Source: Bacteroidota bacterium
GTDB taxonomy: Bacteria; Bacteroidota; Bacteroidia; Bacteroidales; UBA932
Assembly: GCA_017860395.1 (NCBI GenBank)
Contig: JAGDMC010000045.1
Location: forward strand, 1-8,619
Direction of reading: 5' to 3'
Length of the DNA: 8,619 nucleotides
The notes under the pieces were generated by a model that saw nothing but the letters and a program-made list of their open reading frames with translations, made no database searches and was not told where the DNA came from. Shown here in pieces: positions 1 to 7,492 of this stretch. Position 1 is the first letter of the stretch; each line of letters begins with the position of its first letter. The position numbers and the translations under genes were made by a program.

Positions 1-2682
1 AGACTGCTAAAAGGAGAACCAATAATTGGAAGAAAAGATGCATTTAATGAAACCGACAGGGCAATTCTTGATAAATTTCACTCTTTTTCAACTGCAATCT
101 TCCCTATATTAATCGACAACAGATGCTGGGGATTTGTAGGTTTTGACAATTGTTCCGGTGACGAGGACTTGTCCGAAGGGGAAATATCAATTCTCCGGTC
201 AGCAATAAGCAGCATCGGAATGACTATCCTGCGCGAGTTCCGCAAAGATGAGCTTATTAAAGCAAAGAAAGCCACGGAAGAGAGCGAACTGTTTGCCAAA
301 ACATTGATTGAGACCTCTCCTATCGGAATTATGGTCATAGACAGCGATGGGTTGTGTAAATCTGTCAATAATGCATGGGAAGAGATGTTTTCAATTTCCG
401 CCTCATCTGCAATAAACAAAATCAACCTGTTTACGACAGAAACCGGCCTTGCTAAATATGCGCCTGAGCTTAAAAGGTCTTTGAAAGGAGAAACCGTATA
501 TCAAAATCATCTTATATTAGATACACAGGATAACAAAGGGATAAACAGGAGAATATATTTCGACTGTATTTCTTTTCCGTTTTTTGTTCATGAGTCAGTA
601 TCGCGTATTGCAATAATTGTACAGGAAGTAACAAAATTTGTCCATTTTGAAGAGGAGCTGCAAAACCAGAATTCTGAACTGAAAAAACTTGCTCATGAGC
701 TTAAAGAAAGCTATAACATTGTCGAAATTGCAAGAATAAATTCCGAAAAAAGTGAATCAAAATTAAAAACAATCCTTGACAATAGTTTTAATTTAATTGT
801 CCATTTCGATCTTGACGGTAAAATTATATATTGCAATAACTCATATCTGGAAGTTCTGGGTTATGACCCGCAGGAACTTATTTCGAAGAACATCTTTTCA
901 CTTTTTCATCCCGAAGAGAGAGAAAAAGCAAAAACAGTCATTTTCAAATCACTCATTGCATCCGGTACAGGAAATGTGGAATGTCGTGTTTTGACTAAAG
1001 ATGGATACTACAGAGTAATCGATCACCGTTTTCGTCTTTTCAAAGGTGACAAAATAAAGAAGGATACTATATTAATGAGTTCACAGGATATTTCTGACAG
1101 GAAAAGAACTGAAATGATTCTTAAAGTTCAAAGAAATCTTGCCTATGCTATTATTACGTGCAAGAATTTTAATGATTTTTACTCAGTTATCGAGAGAGAA
1201 ATAAATTCCATTATGGAGGTTAACAACCTCTATGTTGCTTTCTATAATGAACAAACAGGAAGATTCCGCCTTGAAGGCATAATTGACGAAAAAGATACTA
1301 TTGAAGAGTGGGATTCCGAAGGTTCATTAACCGGATATATGTTTCGTTCTGGCAAACCTTGTATTTTTTATAAAGATGATATCCTTAAACTTCATGAAGA
1401 AGGGGAAATAATAGTTATTGGGAGTATGGCGGAGGTGTGGCTTGGCGCTCCGGTTATCCGGGCAGGAAAAACCATCGGTGCAATTGTGATTCAGAATTAT
1501 GACAACCCCAATGCATTTTACAGGTCCGATCTCGAAATTATTGAAATTGTTGCAAATGAAATTACAATTTTTATCGAAAAAATGGAAGCAGAAGAGAGTA
1601 TGCGAAAACTGACAACTGCAGTTATTCAATCACCTGCTTCTGTTATCATTACCGATAAAAACGGGAACATCGAATTTGTCAATCCAAAATTTTCCGAAAT
1701 TACAGGTTACTCCTATGAAGAGAGTATTGGCGAAAACCCAAGAATACTTAAGTCCGGTAAACAATCCGATGAGGTATTCTGTGATTTGTGGCAGACAATC
1801 AGTTCAGGAAAAGAATGGCGGGGCGAACTTCAGAATAAAAAGAAAAATGGAGACTTCTACTGGGAAGATATTTCCATATCTCCAATATTTAATGAAAATG
1901 GCAAAATTGTCAATTATGTAGGAGTAAAGGAGGATATTACCGACAGAAAGAAATTGATAACTGACCTTATTGCAGCTAAAGAGAGAGCGGAAGAGAGCGA
2001 CCGCCTCAAAACTGCATTCCTTCAAAACATCAGCCACGAAATTCGTACACCTATGAACGGAATCCTTGGTTTTATCGAACTATTACAGGAGCCCGATACT
2101 TCCGGAGAGGAACAGAAGGAGTACATTGAAATTATTGAAAAAAGCGGCAACAGGATGCTCACCACAATCAATGATATAATAAACGTATCTAAAATTGAGG
2201 CCGGAATTGTATCTCTGCAGCTATCTAAAGTTGATATTGTCCAGATTGTTAATGATGTCTCAAATTTTTTCAGACCGGAAATAGAAAAGAAAGGGATGAA
2301 AATAATTACGGATATGCCTCATTTTGAAAAAAACACAATTATTGAGAGCGATTTTGACAAAGTATTTGCCATATTTACCAATCTGGTAAAAAATGCAATA
2401 AAATATTCCATTGAGGGAACAATTACTGTTGGATTTATTAAAAGGGATACAATCGTTGAATGTTTCGTCAAGGATACCGGCATAGGGATTCCGGCAGAAA
2501 GGCAAAGCACTGTTTTCGAACGATTCACTCAGGCAGACATGAATTCAAAAAGATCTTCTGAAGGGGCTGGTCTGGGTCTGTCGATTGTTAAAGGGTACAT
2601 AAACCTGCTTGGAGGCAGGATATATCTTCAGTCTGAACCGGGAATAGGGTCAAAATTCACATTTGAACTTCCCTTAAAGTAG
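1..2682 (+). CDS. Multi-sensor histidine kinase (GAF-PAS-PAS-GAF-PAS-HisKA-HATPase), 5' end missing
   Basis: The frame is open from base 1, so the gene begins upstream; 893 codons are visible. Numbering from base 1, residues 1-82 are the end of a GAF domain (the WGFVGFDN strand, then a closing helix). PAS1 is about 97-210, a charged coiled-coil linker about 215-255, PAS2 255-368, a second GAF 373-527, PAS3 with its PAC strand 533-650, HisKA 665-750 and HATPase_c 775-893. The H-box NISHEIRTP places the phospho-acceptor at His679. The ATP lid is complete: Asn798 (N box), DTGIGIP at 825-831 (G1), VFERF (F box) and GAGLGL at 855-860 (G2). The protein should autophosphorylate on His679 and pass phosphate to a partner regulator in trans, because it ends right after the ATPase domain with no receiver domain. 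No membrane segment is seen in this part, so it is probably cytoplasmic, or membrane-anchored only by the missing N-terminus. The signal is unknown. The gene converges on the mutase gene and overlaps it by 9 bp. Confidence 0.95.
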   Translation, partial: RLLKGEPIIGRKDAFNETDRAILDKFHSFSTAIFPILIDNRCWGFVGFDNCSGDEDLSEGEISILRSAISSIGMTILREFRKDELIKAKKATEESELFAKTLIETSPIGIMVIDSDGLCKSVNNAWEEMFSISASSAINKINLFTTETGLAKYAPELKRSLKGETVYQNHLILDTQDNKGINRRIYFDCISFPFFVHESVSRIAIIVQEVTKFVHFEEELQNQNSELKKLAHELKESYNIVEIARINSEKSESKLKTILDNSFNLIVHFDLDGKIIYCNNSYLEVLGYDPQELISKNIFSLFHPEEREKAKTVIFKSLIASGTGNVECRVLTKDGYYRVIDHRFRLFKGDKIKKDTILMSSQDISDRKRTEMILKVQRNLAYAIITCKNFNDFYSVIEREINSIMEVNNLYVAFYNEQTGRFRLEGIIDEKDTIEEWDSEGSLTGYMFRSGKPCIFYKDDILKLHEEGEIIVIGSMAEVWLGAPVIRAGKTIGAIVIQNYDNPNAFYRSDLEIIEIVANEITIFIEKMEAEESMRKLTTAVIQSPASVIITDKNGNIEFVNPKFSEITGYSYEESIGENPRILKSGKQSDEVFCDLWQTISSGKEWRGELQNKKKNGDFYWEDISISPIFNENGKIVNYVGVKEDITDRKKLITDLIAAKERAEESDRLKTAFLQNISHEIRTPMNGILGFIELLQEPDTSGEEQKEYIEIIEKSGNRMLTTINDIINVSKIEAGIVSLQLSKVDIVQIVNDVSNFFRPEIEKKGMKIITDMPHFEKNTIIESDFDKVFAIFTNLVKNAIKYSIEGTITVGFIKRDTIVECFVKDTGIGIPAERQSTVFERFTQADMNSKRSSEGAGLGLSIVKGYINLLGGRIYLQSEPGIGSKFTFELPLK

Positions 2683-2686
2683 GGAA
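2669..2686. terminator. Hairpin spanning both convergent stop codons, possible weak bidirectional terminator
   Basis: TTCCCT (2669-2674) and AGGGAA (2681-2686) form a perfect 6-bp inverted repeat around a 6-base loop. The kinase stop TAG (2680-2682) and the mutase stop TAA (minus strand, 2674-2676) both lie within it. The stem could extend by two A-T pairs beyond one mismatch. Downstream on the plus strand only three T follow at once, and on the minus strand there is no T tract, so it is not a classical intrinsic terminator. Its place at the convergent ends is the main argument for a role. Confidence 0.4.
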
Positions 2687-4416
2687 ATTTGCTCTACAAG
2701 TTTGTCCAGCTTTTTTTCAAGAATTTTATCTGCCTTCGCAAAATCTTTAGCAGATGAGATTTCAGTTTTTACTCCAAAGTAAAATTTAATCTTCGGCTCT
2801 GTTCCGGAAGGTCGTACAGACACCATTGAGTTGTCGCTGCTCACAAATTGCAAAACATCCGATTGCGGCAATTTTATTTTGTATCTCAAATCGCTTATCA
2901 TGTCCACTGTTTCGGAAATCTTATAATCATGAATCAGGACAACCTGCGATCCATCAAGGTTCTGAAGCGGTTTGCTTCTGAAATCCTTCATCATGCGTTT
3001 AATCTGCTCCAATCCGTCAATGCCTTTTTTTGTAATTGAAACAAGTCTCTCCTTATATAAGCCAAATTCTGTGTAAATGTCAATCAGGAGTTCATACAGC
3101 GATTTTCCTCTTTCTGCCGCCCACGCAGCAGCCTCCGCAATAAGAACGCAAGCAATTACAGCATCCTTATCCCTTACATACTCTCCTGCGTTAAAGCCAT
3201 AGCTCTCCTCTCCTCCCCCGATAAATACTCTTTTCCCTTCATTTTGTCTTACTACCTCGGCAATGAATTTAAAACCGGTGAGAACATTGAACATCTCTAC
3301 CCCGTACTTGTTTGCGATACTTTTTAGCAGGTCCGTGGTAACAATTGTTTTTACCATATAATAATGCGGATTATTGCCATCAACAAGAGTTCCCTTCTCC
3401 TTCAGCCTTTCCAGTAAGTAGTATGTTAAAATTGCGGCAGTCTGATTGCCGTTTAACAACACAAGAGAACCTTTCTGATTTCTGACGGCAACACCTAGTC
3501 TGTCTGCATCCGGATCTGTTGCCATAACAAGATCGGCACTGCTTTCTTCTGCTTTTTTAAGAGCCATTGCCAATGCAGAGGCTTCTTCCGGATTTGGCGA
3601 TTTAACCGTTGGAAAATTCCCGTCAATTATGTCCTGCTCAGGAACATTTATTATTTTTTTAAATCCGGCCCTTTTCAGTGCTTCAGGAACAAGTTTTATT
3701 CCTGTTCCATGTAATGGAGTATATACGATTTTAAAATGGTCGTGTTTTTTTACCATCTCAGGTGAAAGAGTAAGAGAAAGAATAGCTTTGAAATAGTCTT
3801 CATCCACCTCTTTACCTATAATCTTAATATTTGAATCTCCTCCTGTAAAGTGAACCATTGAAGGATCGGTAATTTTTTCCACCTCTCCGATTATATCGGA
3901 ATCATGAGGAGCGGTAATCTGAGCGCCGTCTTCCCAATATGCTTTATATCCGTTATATTCCTTAGGGTTGTGGGATGCGGTAATCATAACTCCTGCCACA
4001 CAGTGAAAATGCCTTATAGTGAAACTAAGCAGAGGTGTAGGACGAAGCTCGTCAAAAAGATAAACCTTAAATCCGTTTGCAGCAAAAACCGAAGCTGTTA
4101 TTCCTGCATATTCCTTACTTCTGTTCCTGTTATCGAATGATATCGCTACACTCAAACCGCTCCTGCCTTTGAACGATTTTTTAAGATAGTTGGAAAGCCC
4201 TTGCGTAGCCATTCCAACTGTATATTTATTTATCCTGTTGGTACCGACACCCATGATCCCTCTCAACCCACCGGTTCCAAATTCAAGATTTCGGTAAAAG
4301 GAATCTTCAAGTTCCTTGAGATTTGTTTCAATCAGTCTCCTTATTTCTCTTTTTGTTTCTTCGTCGTAGCTGCCCTCCAGCCAGGAGCCGGCTTTATCAA
4401 GATAATTTGTTTCCAT
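2674..4416 (-). CDS. Phospho-sugar mutase (phosphoglucomutase / phosphomannomutase, alpha-D-phosphohexomutase family)
   Basis: This is a complete 580-residue cytoplasmic enzyme that interconverts hexose-6-phosphate and hexose-1-phosphate, feeding nucleotide-sugar, glycogen and envelope polysaccharide synthesis. All four family signatures are present in order. TASHNP at 146-151 holds the phospho-serine Ser148. DPDADR at 301-306 binds Mg through Asp301, Asp303 and Asp305. GGGEESYGF at 400-408 is the sugar-specificity loop. RPSGTEPK at 535-542 is the phosphate-binding loop of domain 4. The early FGTGGLRGIMG at 46-56 is also typical. Length and the GEESYGF form fit the long PGM2-like bacterial group (Bacillus PgcA type, about 565-580 residues) rather than the shorter ManB/AlgC or GlmM enzymes, so glucose-1-phosphate is the favoured product; this preference is inferred from family. 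The ATG at 4414-4416 is chosen because the N-terminus (KAGSWLEG.YDEETK) matches the family start; the upstream leader is A-rich without a Shine-Dalgarno. It is divergent from the MATE gene and has its own promoter. Confidence 0.95.
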   Translation of the reverse strand: METNYLDKAGSWLEGSYDEETKREIRRLIETNLKELEDSFYRNLEFGTGGLRGIMGVGTNRINKYTVGMATQGLSNYLKKSFKGRSGLSVAISFDNRNRSKEYAGITASVFAANGFKVYLFDELRPTPLLSFTIRHFHCVAGVMITASHNPKEYNGYKAYWEDGAQITAPHDSDIIGEVEKITDPSMVHFTGGDSNIKIIGKEVDEDYFKAILSLTLSPEMVKKHDHFKIVYTPLHGTGIKLVPEALKRAGFKKIINVPEQDIIDGNFPTVKSPNPEEASALAMALKKAEESSADLVMATDPDADRLGVAVRNQKGSLVLLNGNQTAAILTYYLLERLKEKGTLVDGNNPHYYMVKTIVTTDLLKSIANKYGVEMFNVLTGFKFIAEVVRQNEGKRVFIGGGEESYGFNAGEYVRDKDAVIACVLIAEAAAWAAERGKSLYELLIDIYTEFGLYKERLVSITKKGIDGLEQIKRMMKDFRSKPLQNLDGSQVVLIHDYKISETVDMISDLRYKIKLPQSDVLQFVSSDNSMVSVRPSGTEPKIKFYFGVKTEISSAKDFAKADKILEKKLDKLVEQISLL

Positions 4417-4436
4417 AGCTGTGTTTTTTTACTATA

Positions 4437-4468
4437 CAAATGTATGATAACAAATTTAATCAATCCAA
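4437..4468 (-). promoter_or_regulatory. Candidate Bacteroidota-type promoter for the phospho-sugar mutase
   Basis: On the minus strand TACATTTG (4444 down to 4437) matches the Bacteroidota -7 consensus TAnnTTTG. TTG (4468 down to 4466) lies 21 bp upstream and can serve as the -33 element. Twenty bases separate the -7 element from the mutase ATG, so the leader would be short, about 12-16 nt. This is a motif match only. Confidence 0.55.
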
Positions 4469-4474
4469 TCAATA

Positions 4475-4506
4475 TTTAAAATTAATAACAAAGAAGAGTA
4501 TCTTTG
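4475..4506 (+). promoter_or_regulatory. Candidate Bacteroidota-type promoter for the MATE-glycosyltransferase-methyltransferase unit
   Basis: TATCTTTG at 4499-4506 matches TAnnTTTG exactly, and TTTA at 4475-4478 is one base off the -33 TTTG with a 20-bp spacer. Only four bases (CGTC) separate the -7 element from the ATG at 4511. Transcription normally starts a few bases after this element, so the mRNA would be leaderless or nearly so. No Shine-Dalgarno is present. Confidence 0.6.
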
Positions 4507-4510
4507 CGTC

Positions 4511-5863
4511 ATGTTTCTGAAAGCCTATATTCCTTTTTATAAAAGAAATCTAAAAGTCGCAATTCCGGTAATGCTCACGCAGGCCGGACAAATTACCGTT
4601 AACCTTGCCGACAACATTATGGTTGGGCACCTTGGGACAGCCGAGCTTGCCGGAGTTTCGTTTGCAAACTCGATTTTTATACTTGGAATGGTATTCGGGA
4701 TAGGATTTTCCCAGGGATTGACGCCGCTTGTTGGTCAGAGTTATGGGAGGGGCGATCATGCCCGGGTAGGATCTCTCCTGGAAAGCTCTTTGGTTCTTAA
4801 TACTATTGCAGCATTGCTTCTTACATTGCTCATGTTTGGCATGAGTTTTTTCATGAACTCCATGGGCCAGACACCAGACGTGGTACATCAGGCAAAGTTA
4901 TATTACAATACAATGCTGGTATCGCTTTTCCCATTTCTTCTTTTTTTTGGTCTCAGACAATTTTCCGAAGGTATCGGCATAACAAAATATGCCATGTACA
5001 TTACTATTGCAGCCAATATTGTAAATATATTCCTGAACTGGGTTCTAATTTACGGACATTTCGGGTTTGACAAAATGGGTGTTAAGGGTGCCGCAATGGC
5101 CACTCTCATAAGCAGAATAATGATGCTGGTTTCGTTTATTGTTCTTTTCTTAAAAAATGAAAATTATAAAAAGTATCTTATCTATTTTTCAGATAAACTC
5201 ATCAATTTTAAAATTGCAAAAGAGATTCTAAAAACTTCCATCCCACTCTCTTTCCAGAATCTTGTCGAGATTACCGCATTCAGCCTGAGTGCAATTATGG
5301 TTGGCTGGAGCGGGAAAGTTTCTCTTGCCGCGCATCAGGTGGCAATGAGCATGAGCAGTTTCTCTTTTATGCTTGCTTTGGGTGTGGGAGCTGCGGCTAC
5401 AATCCGGGTTTCCCACCAATATGGTTTCGGCGATTACAAATCTATGAGAATGGCAGGATTTTCTGCAATTCATATAAGCGTGGCGCTTATGTCCGTAAGC
5501 GGAATACTCTATGTAATCTTCAGGAATTATATTCCCATGATTTATACAAATGACCCCCTTGTATGGGATCTTGCTGCGAAGTTGCTAATTATATCTGCCC
5601 TCTTCCAGATTTTTGATGCAATTCAGCTTTCGGGCCTTGCTGCACTAAGGGCTCTTGCAGATGTAAAAATTCCATTAATTTTGTCAATTATATCATATTA
5701 TTTAGTTTGTCTGCCATTGGGCTATTTATGCGGAATCGTACTTGAGATGGGAGCTGTTGGCGTATGGATAGGAATGTTGCTTGGCCTTGTCTTTGCGGCG
5801 ATGCTCTTTTTGTGGAGGTTTGACAGACTCAGTAAAATGATAATTAAAAATCATCAGGTATGA
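4511..5863 (+). CDS. MATE family efflux transporter, NorM type
   Basis: This 450-residue inner-membrane protein has the usual MATE length and about 12 hydrophobic segments in two six-helix halves. It should export cationic drugs or metabolites in exchange for Na+ or H+. Family marks include the TM1 stretch NLADNIMVGHLGTAELAG (31-48), QGLTPLVGQSYG (68-79), and in the second half SLAAHQVAMS (271-280). Three membrane acids known to matter in Vibrio NorM (Asp36, Glu255, Asp371) have counterparts at Asp34 in TM1, Glu253 in TM7 and Asp369 in TM10, with the same two-residue offset throughout. This argues for an active NorM-type cation-coupled pump; the substrate cannot be read from sequence. The ATG at 4511 is the only reasonable start: it precedes the conserved N-terminal helix, and the next Met (residue 21) would cut into TM1. 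It is first gene of a unit and its TGA overlaps the next ATG. Confidence 0.95.
   Translation: MFLKAYIPFYKRNLKVAIPVMLTQAGQITVNLADNIMVGHLGTAELAGVSFANSIFILGMVFGIGFSQGLTPLVGQSYGRGDHARVGSLLESSLVLNTIAALLLTLLMFGMSFFMNSMGQTPDVVHQAKLYYNTMLVSLFPFLLFFGLRQFSEGIGITKYAMYITIAANIVNIFLNWVLIYGHFGFDKMGVKGAAMATLISRIMMLVSFIVLFLKNENYKKYLIYFSDKLINFKIAKEILKTSIPLSFQNLVEITAFSLSAIMVGWSGKVSLAAHQVAMSMSSFSFMLALGVGAAATIRVSHQYGFGDYKSMRMAGFSAIHISVALMSVSGILYVIFRNYIPMIYTNDPLVWDLAAKLLIISALFQIFDAIQLSGLAALRALADVKIPLILSIISYYLVCLPLGYLCGIVLEMGAVGVWIGMLLGLVFAAMLFLWRFDRLSKMIIKNHQV
5860..5863 (+). other. ATGA start-stop overlap coupling MATE and glycosyltransferase
   Basis: The ATG of the glycosyltransferase (5860-5862) and the TGA of the MATE gene (5861-5863) share bases. 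Such overlaps usually mean co-transcription and translation by re-initiation. Only a weak purine patch (CAGG) lies just upstream. Confidence 0.85.
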
Positions 5864-7479
5864 AAATATCAAAAGAGAATGAGTCCCTGTTGAAGAGATA
5901 TCTCTTCATTCTTATTGGAGTGTCAGCATTAGTCAGAGCATTGATTGCATATTTTCTTGATTTAGGAAATAACGAGGCATATTACTGGACGTACGGCCTT
6001 TATCCCGACATGAGCCATCTCGACCACCCCCCTATGATTGGTTGGTTTATTCAGCTTTTTACTGTTAATCTCTATTTCAAAGGTGAAATTTTTCTCCGGC
6101 TGGCATCAATAGTTATCGGCTCTCTTAATACATGGATAATTTTTATACTTGGAAGGAGAATTAAAAACGAACTGACAGGTTTTTATGCAGCAATTCTATA
6201 TACTGCTTCTATATATTGCTCTGTGTTTGTTGGTACGTTTATTAATCCCGATACACCGCAAAGCCTTTTTTACCTTCTGTCTATCTACTTCCTTCACGAA
6301 GGGCTAATTGTAAAATATGAGGTATGTAATGAATCCAAAATCCTTTGCAGGTTATCCCTTGTTTTGGCTGGCTTGTTTATCGGGCTGGCTTTATTATCAA
6401 AATATTCCTCAATTTTTTTATGGGCGGGAGTAGGAGTATATATTCTGTCAAGTGACCGGAAAATGCTTAAGGAGCCATTTTTGTATGTTGCGGCAGCAAT
6501 CAGCCTTTTATTTCTATTTCCGGTTTTATACTGGAATTACACAAATGGATTTGCCAGCTTTTCCTTTCAGGGAGCAAGACTTCTTTCTGCAGAAAACGGA
6601 ATCAATTTAAAATTCCTTATTGGAGAAGTTACAGGGGCGTTTATTTACAACAACCCGGTTAATATCATAATCACTATTGCCGCTATATTCAGCTTTAAAA
6701 AAAGACGCTTTCTGAGCGATTCTCAGTACGGTCTTCTTTTGTCACTTGCGCTTCCTATAATCTTCTTTTTTCTTATAGTGTCCCTGTTTACGGATACTAT
6801 GCCACACTGGTCCGCTCCAGGATACTTTACACTGATTTTAATTTCTGCGGCATATCTCGCTTCCAGATACGAAATTCAAAAAAAAGGCACAAAAGGGATA
6901 ATCCTTCCTTCTCCTCTGAGATATTCCCTGTCTTTACTTATAATCGCAACAGCACTTGGTCTCAGCCAATACTTTACAGGTTTTTTGAATATTGAATTAA
7001 AACAGGAAAAAGAGTATAAAATAGGCAGTACTGACTTTACTCTTGAAAGTTACGGATGGGATAAACTTGCAGATGAGTTTAATATATTAAGAGAGTCAGA
7101 TATTGCTTCCGGGAAAATGACTGCCAATACATTTATACTTTCATCACTCTGGTCCGATGCTTCTCATTATGACTACTATATTGCATCCACTAACAATATG
7201 GTTGTTAAAACAATCGGCCCTCTGAATGAAACGCGTAAATATGCATGGATCACCGATAAACTTGGTTCTTTCAAAATTGGAGAAAGCGCATATTACATCG
7301 AATCTTCCCGCGACAAAAAATCAATGACCGAAGTAGGAAGTCACTACTTTAAAAATGTAGAACTGGCAAAAACTATATACATTAAGAGACTAAACCAGCC
7401 GGTTCTCCGATTTAAAATATTCAGATTCAAGCAGTTGTCAATAATACCTGAGAGAGAACTCTGTTCTTTTACTAAATAA
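5860..7479 (+). CDS. Polytopic glycosyltransferase, GT39/GT83-like (PMT/ArnT fold)
   Basis: This 539-residue membrane enzyme of the dolichyl-phosphate-mannose mannosyltransferase/ArnT superfamily should move a sugar from a polyprenyl-phosphate carrier to a lipid, glycan or protein outside the inner membrane. Family marks are NNEAYYW (37-43) and DHPPMIGW (55-62) in the first periplasmic loop after TM1 (about 12-33), FINPDTPQSLFY (127-138), GLALLSKYS (175-183), and PHWSAPGYF (315-323) near the end of the membrane part. Hydrophobic segments cover roughly 12-33, 80-98, 106-125, 133-150, 166-196, 208-224, 260-278, 288-310, 318-335 and 353-371. Residues 372-539 form a soluble, probably periplasmic tail containing GWDKLADEF and DYYIAS, as in other Bacteroidota members as I recall them. 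The usual first-loop pair Asp-Glu reads Asn38-Glu39 here, which may affect catalysis. Donor and acceptor are unknown. It is coupled to the MATE gene by ATGA and is followed 13 bp later by the methyltransferase. Confidence 0.88.
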   Translation: MKISKENESLLKRYLFILIGVSALVRALIAYFLDLGNNEAYYWTYGLYPDMSHLDHPPMIGWFIQLFTVNLYFKGEIFLRLASIVIGSLNTWIIFILGRRIKNELTGFYAAILYTASIYCSVFVGTFINPDTPQSLFYLLSIYFLHEGLIVKYEVCNESKILCRLSLVLAGLFIGLALLSKYSSIFLWAGVGVYILSSDRKMLKEPFLYVAAAISLLFLFPVLYWNYTNGFASFSFQGARLLSAENGINLKFLIGEVTGAFIYNNPVNIIITIAAIFSFKKRRFLSDSQYGLLLSLALPIIFFFLIVSLFTDTMPHWSAPGYFTLILISAAYLASRYEIQKKGTKGIILPSPLRYSLSLLIIATALGLSQYFTGFLNIELKQEKEYKIGSTDFTLESYGWDKLADEFNILRESDIASGKMTANTFILSSLWSDASHYDYYIASTNNMVVKTIGPLNETRKYAWITDKLGSFKIGESAYYIESSRDKKSMTEVGSHYFKNVELAKTIYIKRLNQPVLRFKIFRFKQLSIIPERELCSFTK

Positions 7480-7492
7480 TAATAAAACAGCA

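Noticed and set aside
1327..1629. 100-codon minus-strand frame inside the kinase
   Set aside because: It is antisense to the second GAF domain and its composition looks like a shadow frame.
1676..1921. Plus-strand 81-codon frame within PAS3 of the kinase
   Set aside because: It is out of frame with a continuous conserved PAS domain and has no independent support.
1577..2000. LOV photoreceptor identity for PAS3 of the kinase
   Set aside because: The LOV flavin-binding Cys motif (NCRFLQ) is absent; the position reads NPRILKSG, typical of generic NifL-like PAS domains.
2691..2717. Possible T-tract terminator for the kinase (GCT...AGC followed by seven T)
   Set aside because: The only pairing before the T run is 3-4 bp, and the T run is explained by Lys codons of the mutase on the other strand.
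4201..4479. 92-codon plus-strand frame across the mutase start and the promoter region
   Set aside because: It is antisense to conserved mutase N-terminal coding and crosses both promoters; the product is low in recognisable features.
4550..4888. 112-codon open frame on the minus strand opposite the MATE gene
   Set aside because: It lies wholly antisense to a strongly supported membrane protein and its translation shows no domain; it is the complement of hydrophobic codons.
7480..7492. Possible separate promoter for the methyltransferase in the 13-bp gap
   Set aside because: No TAnnTTTG element is seen in or just before the gap; an operon reading is simpler.
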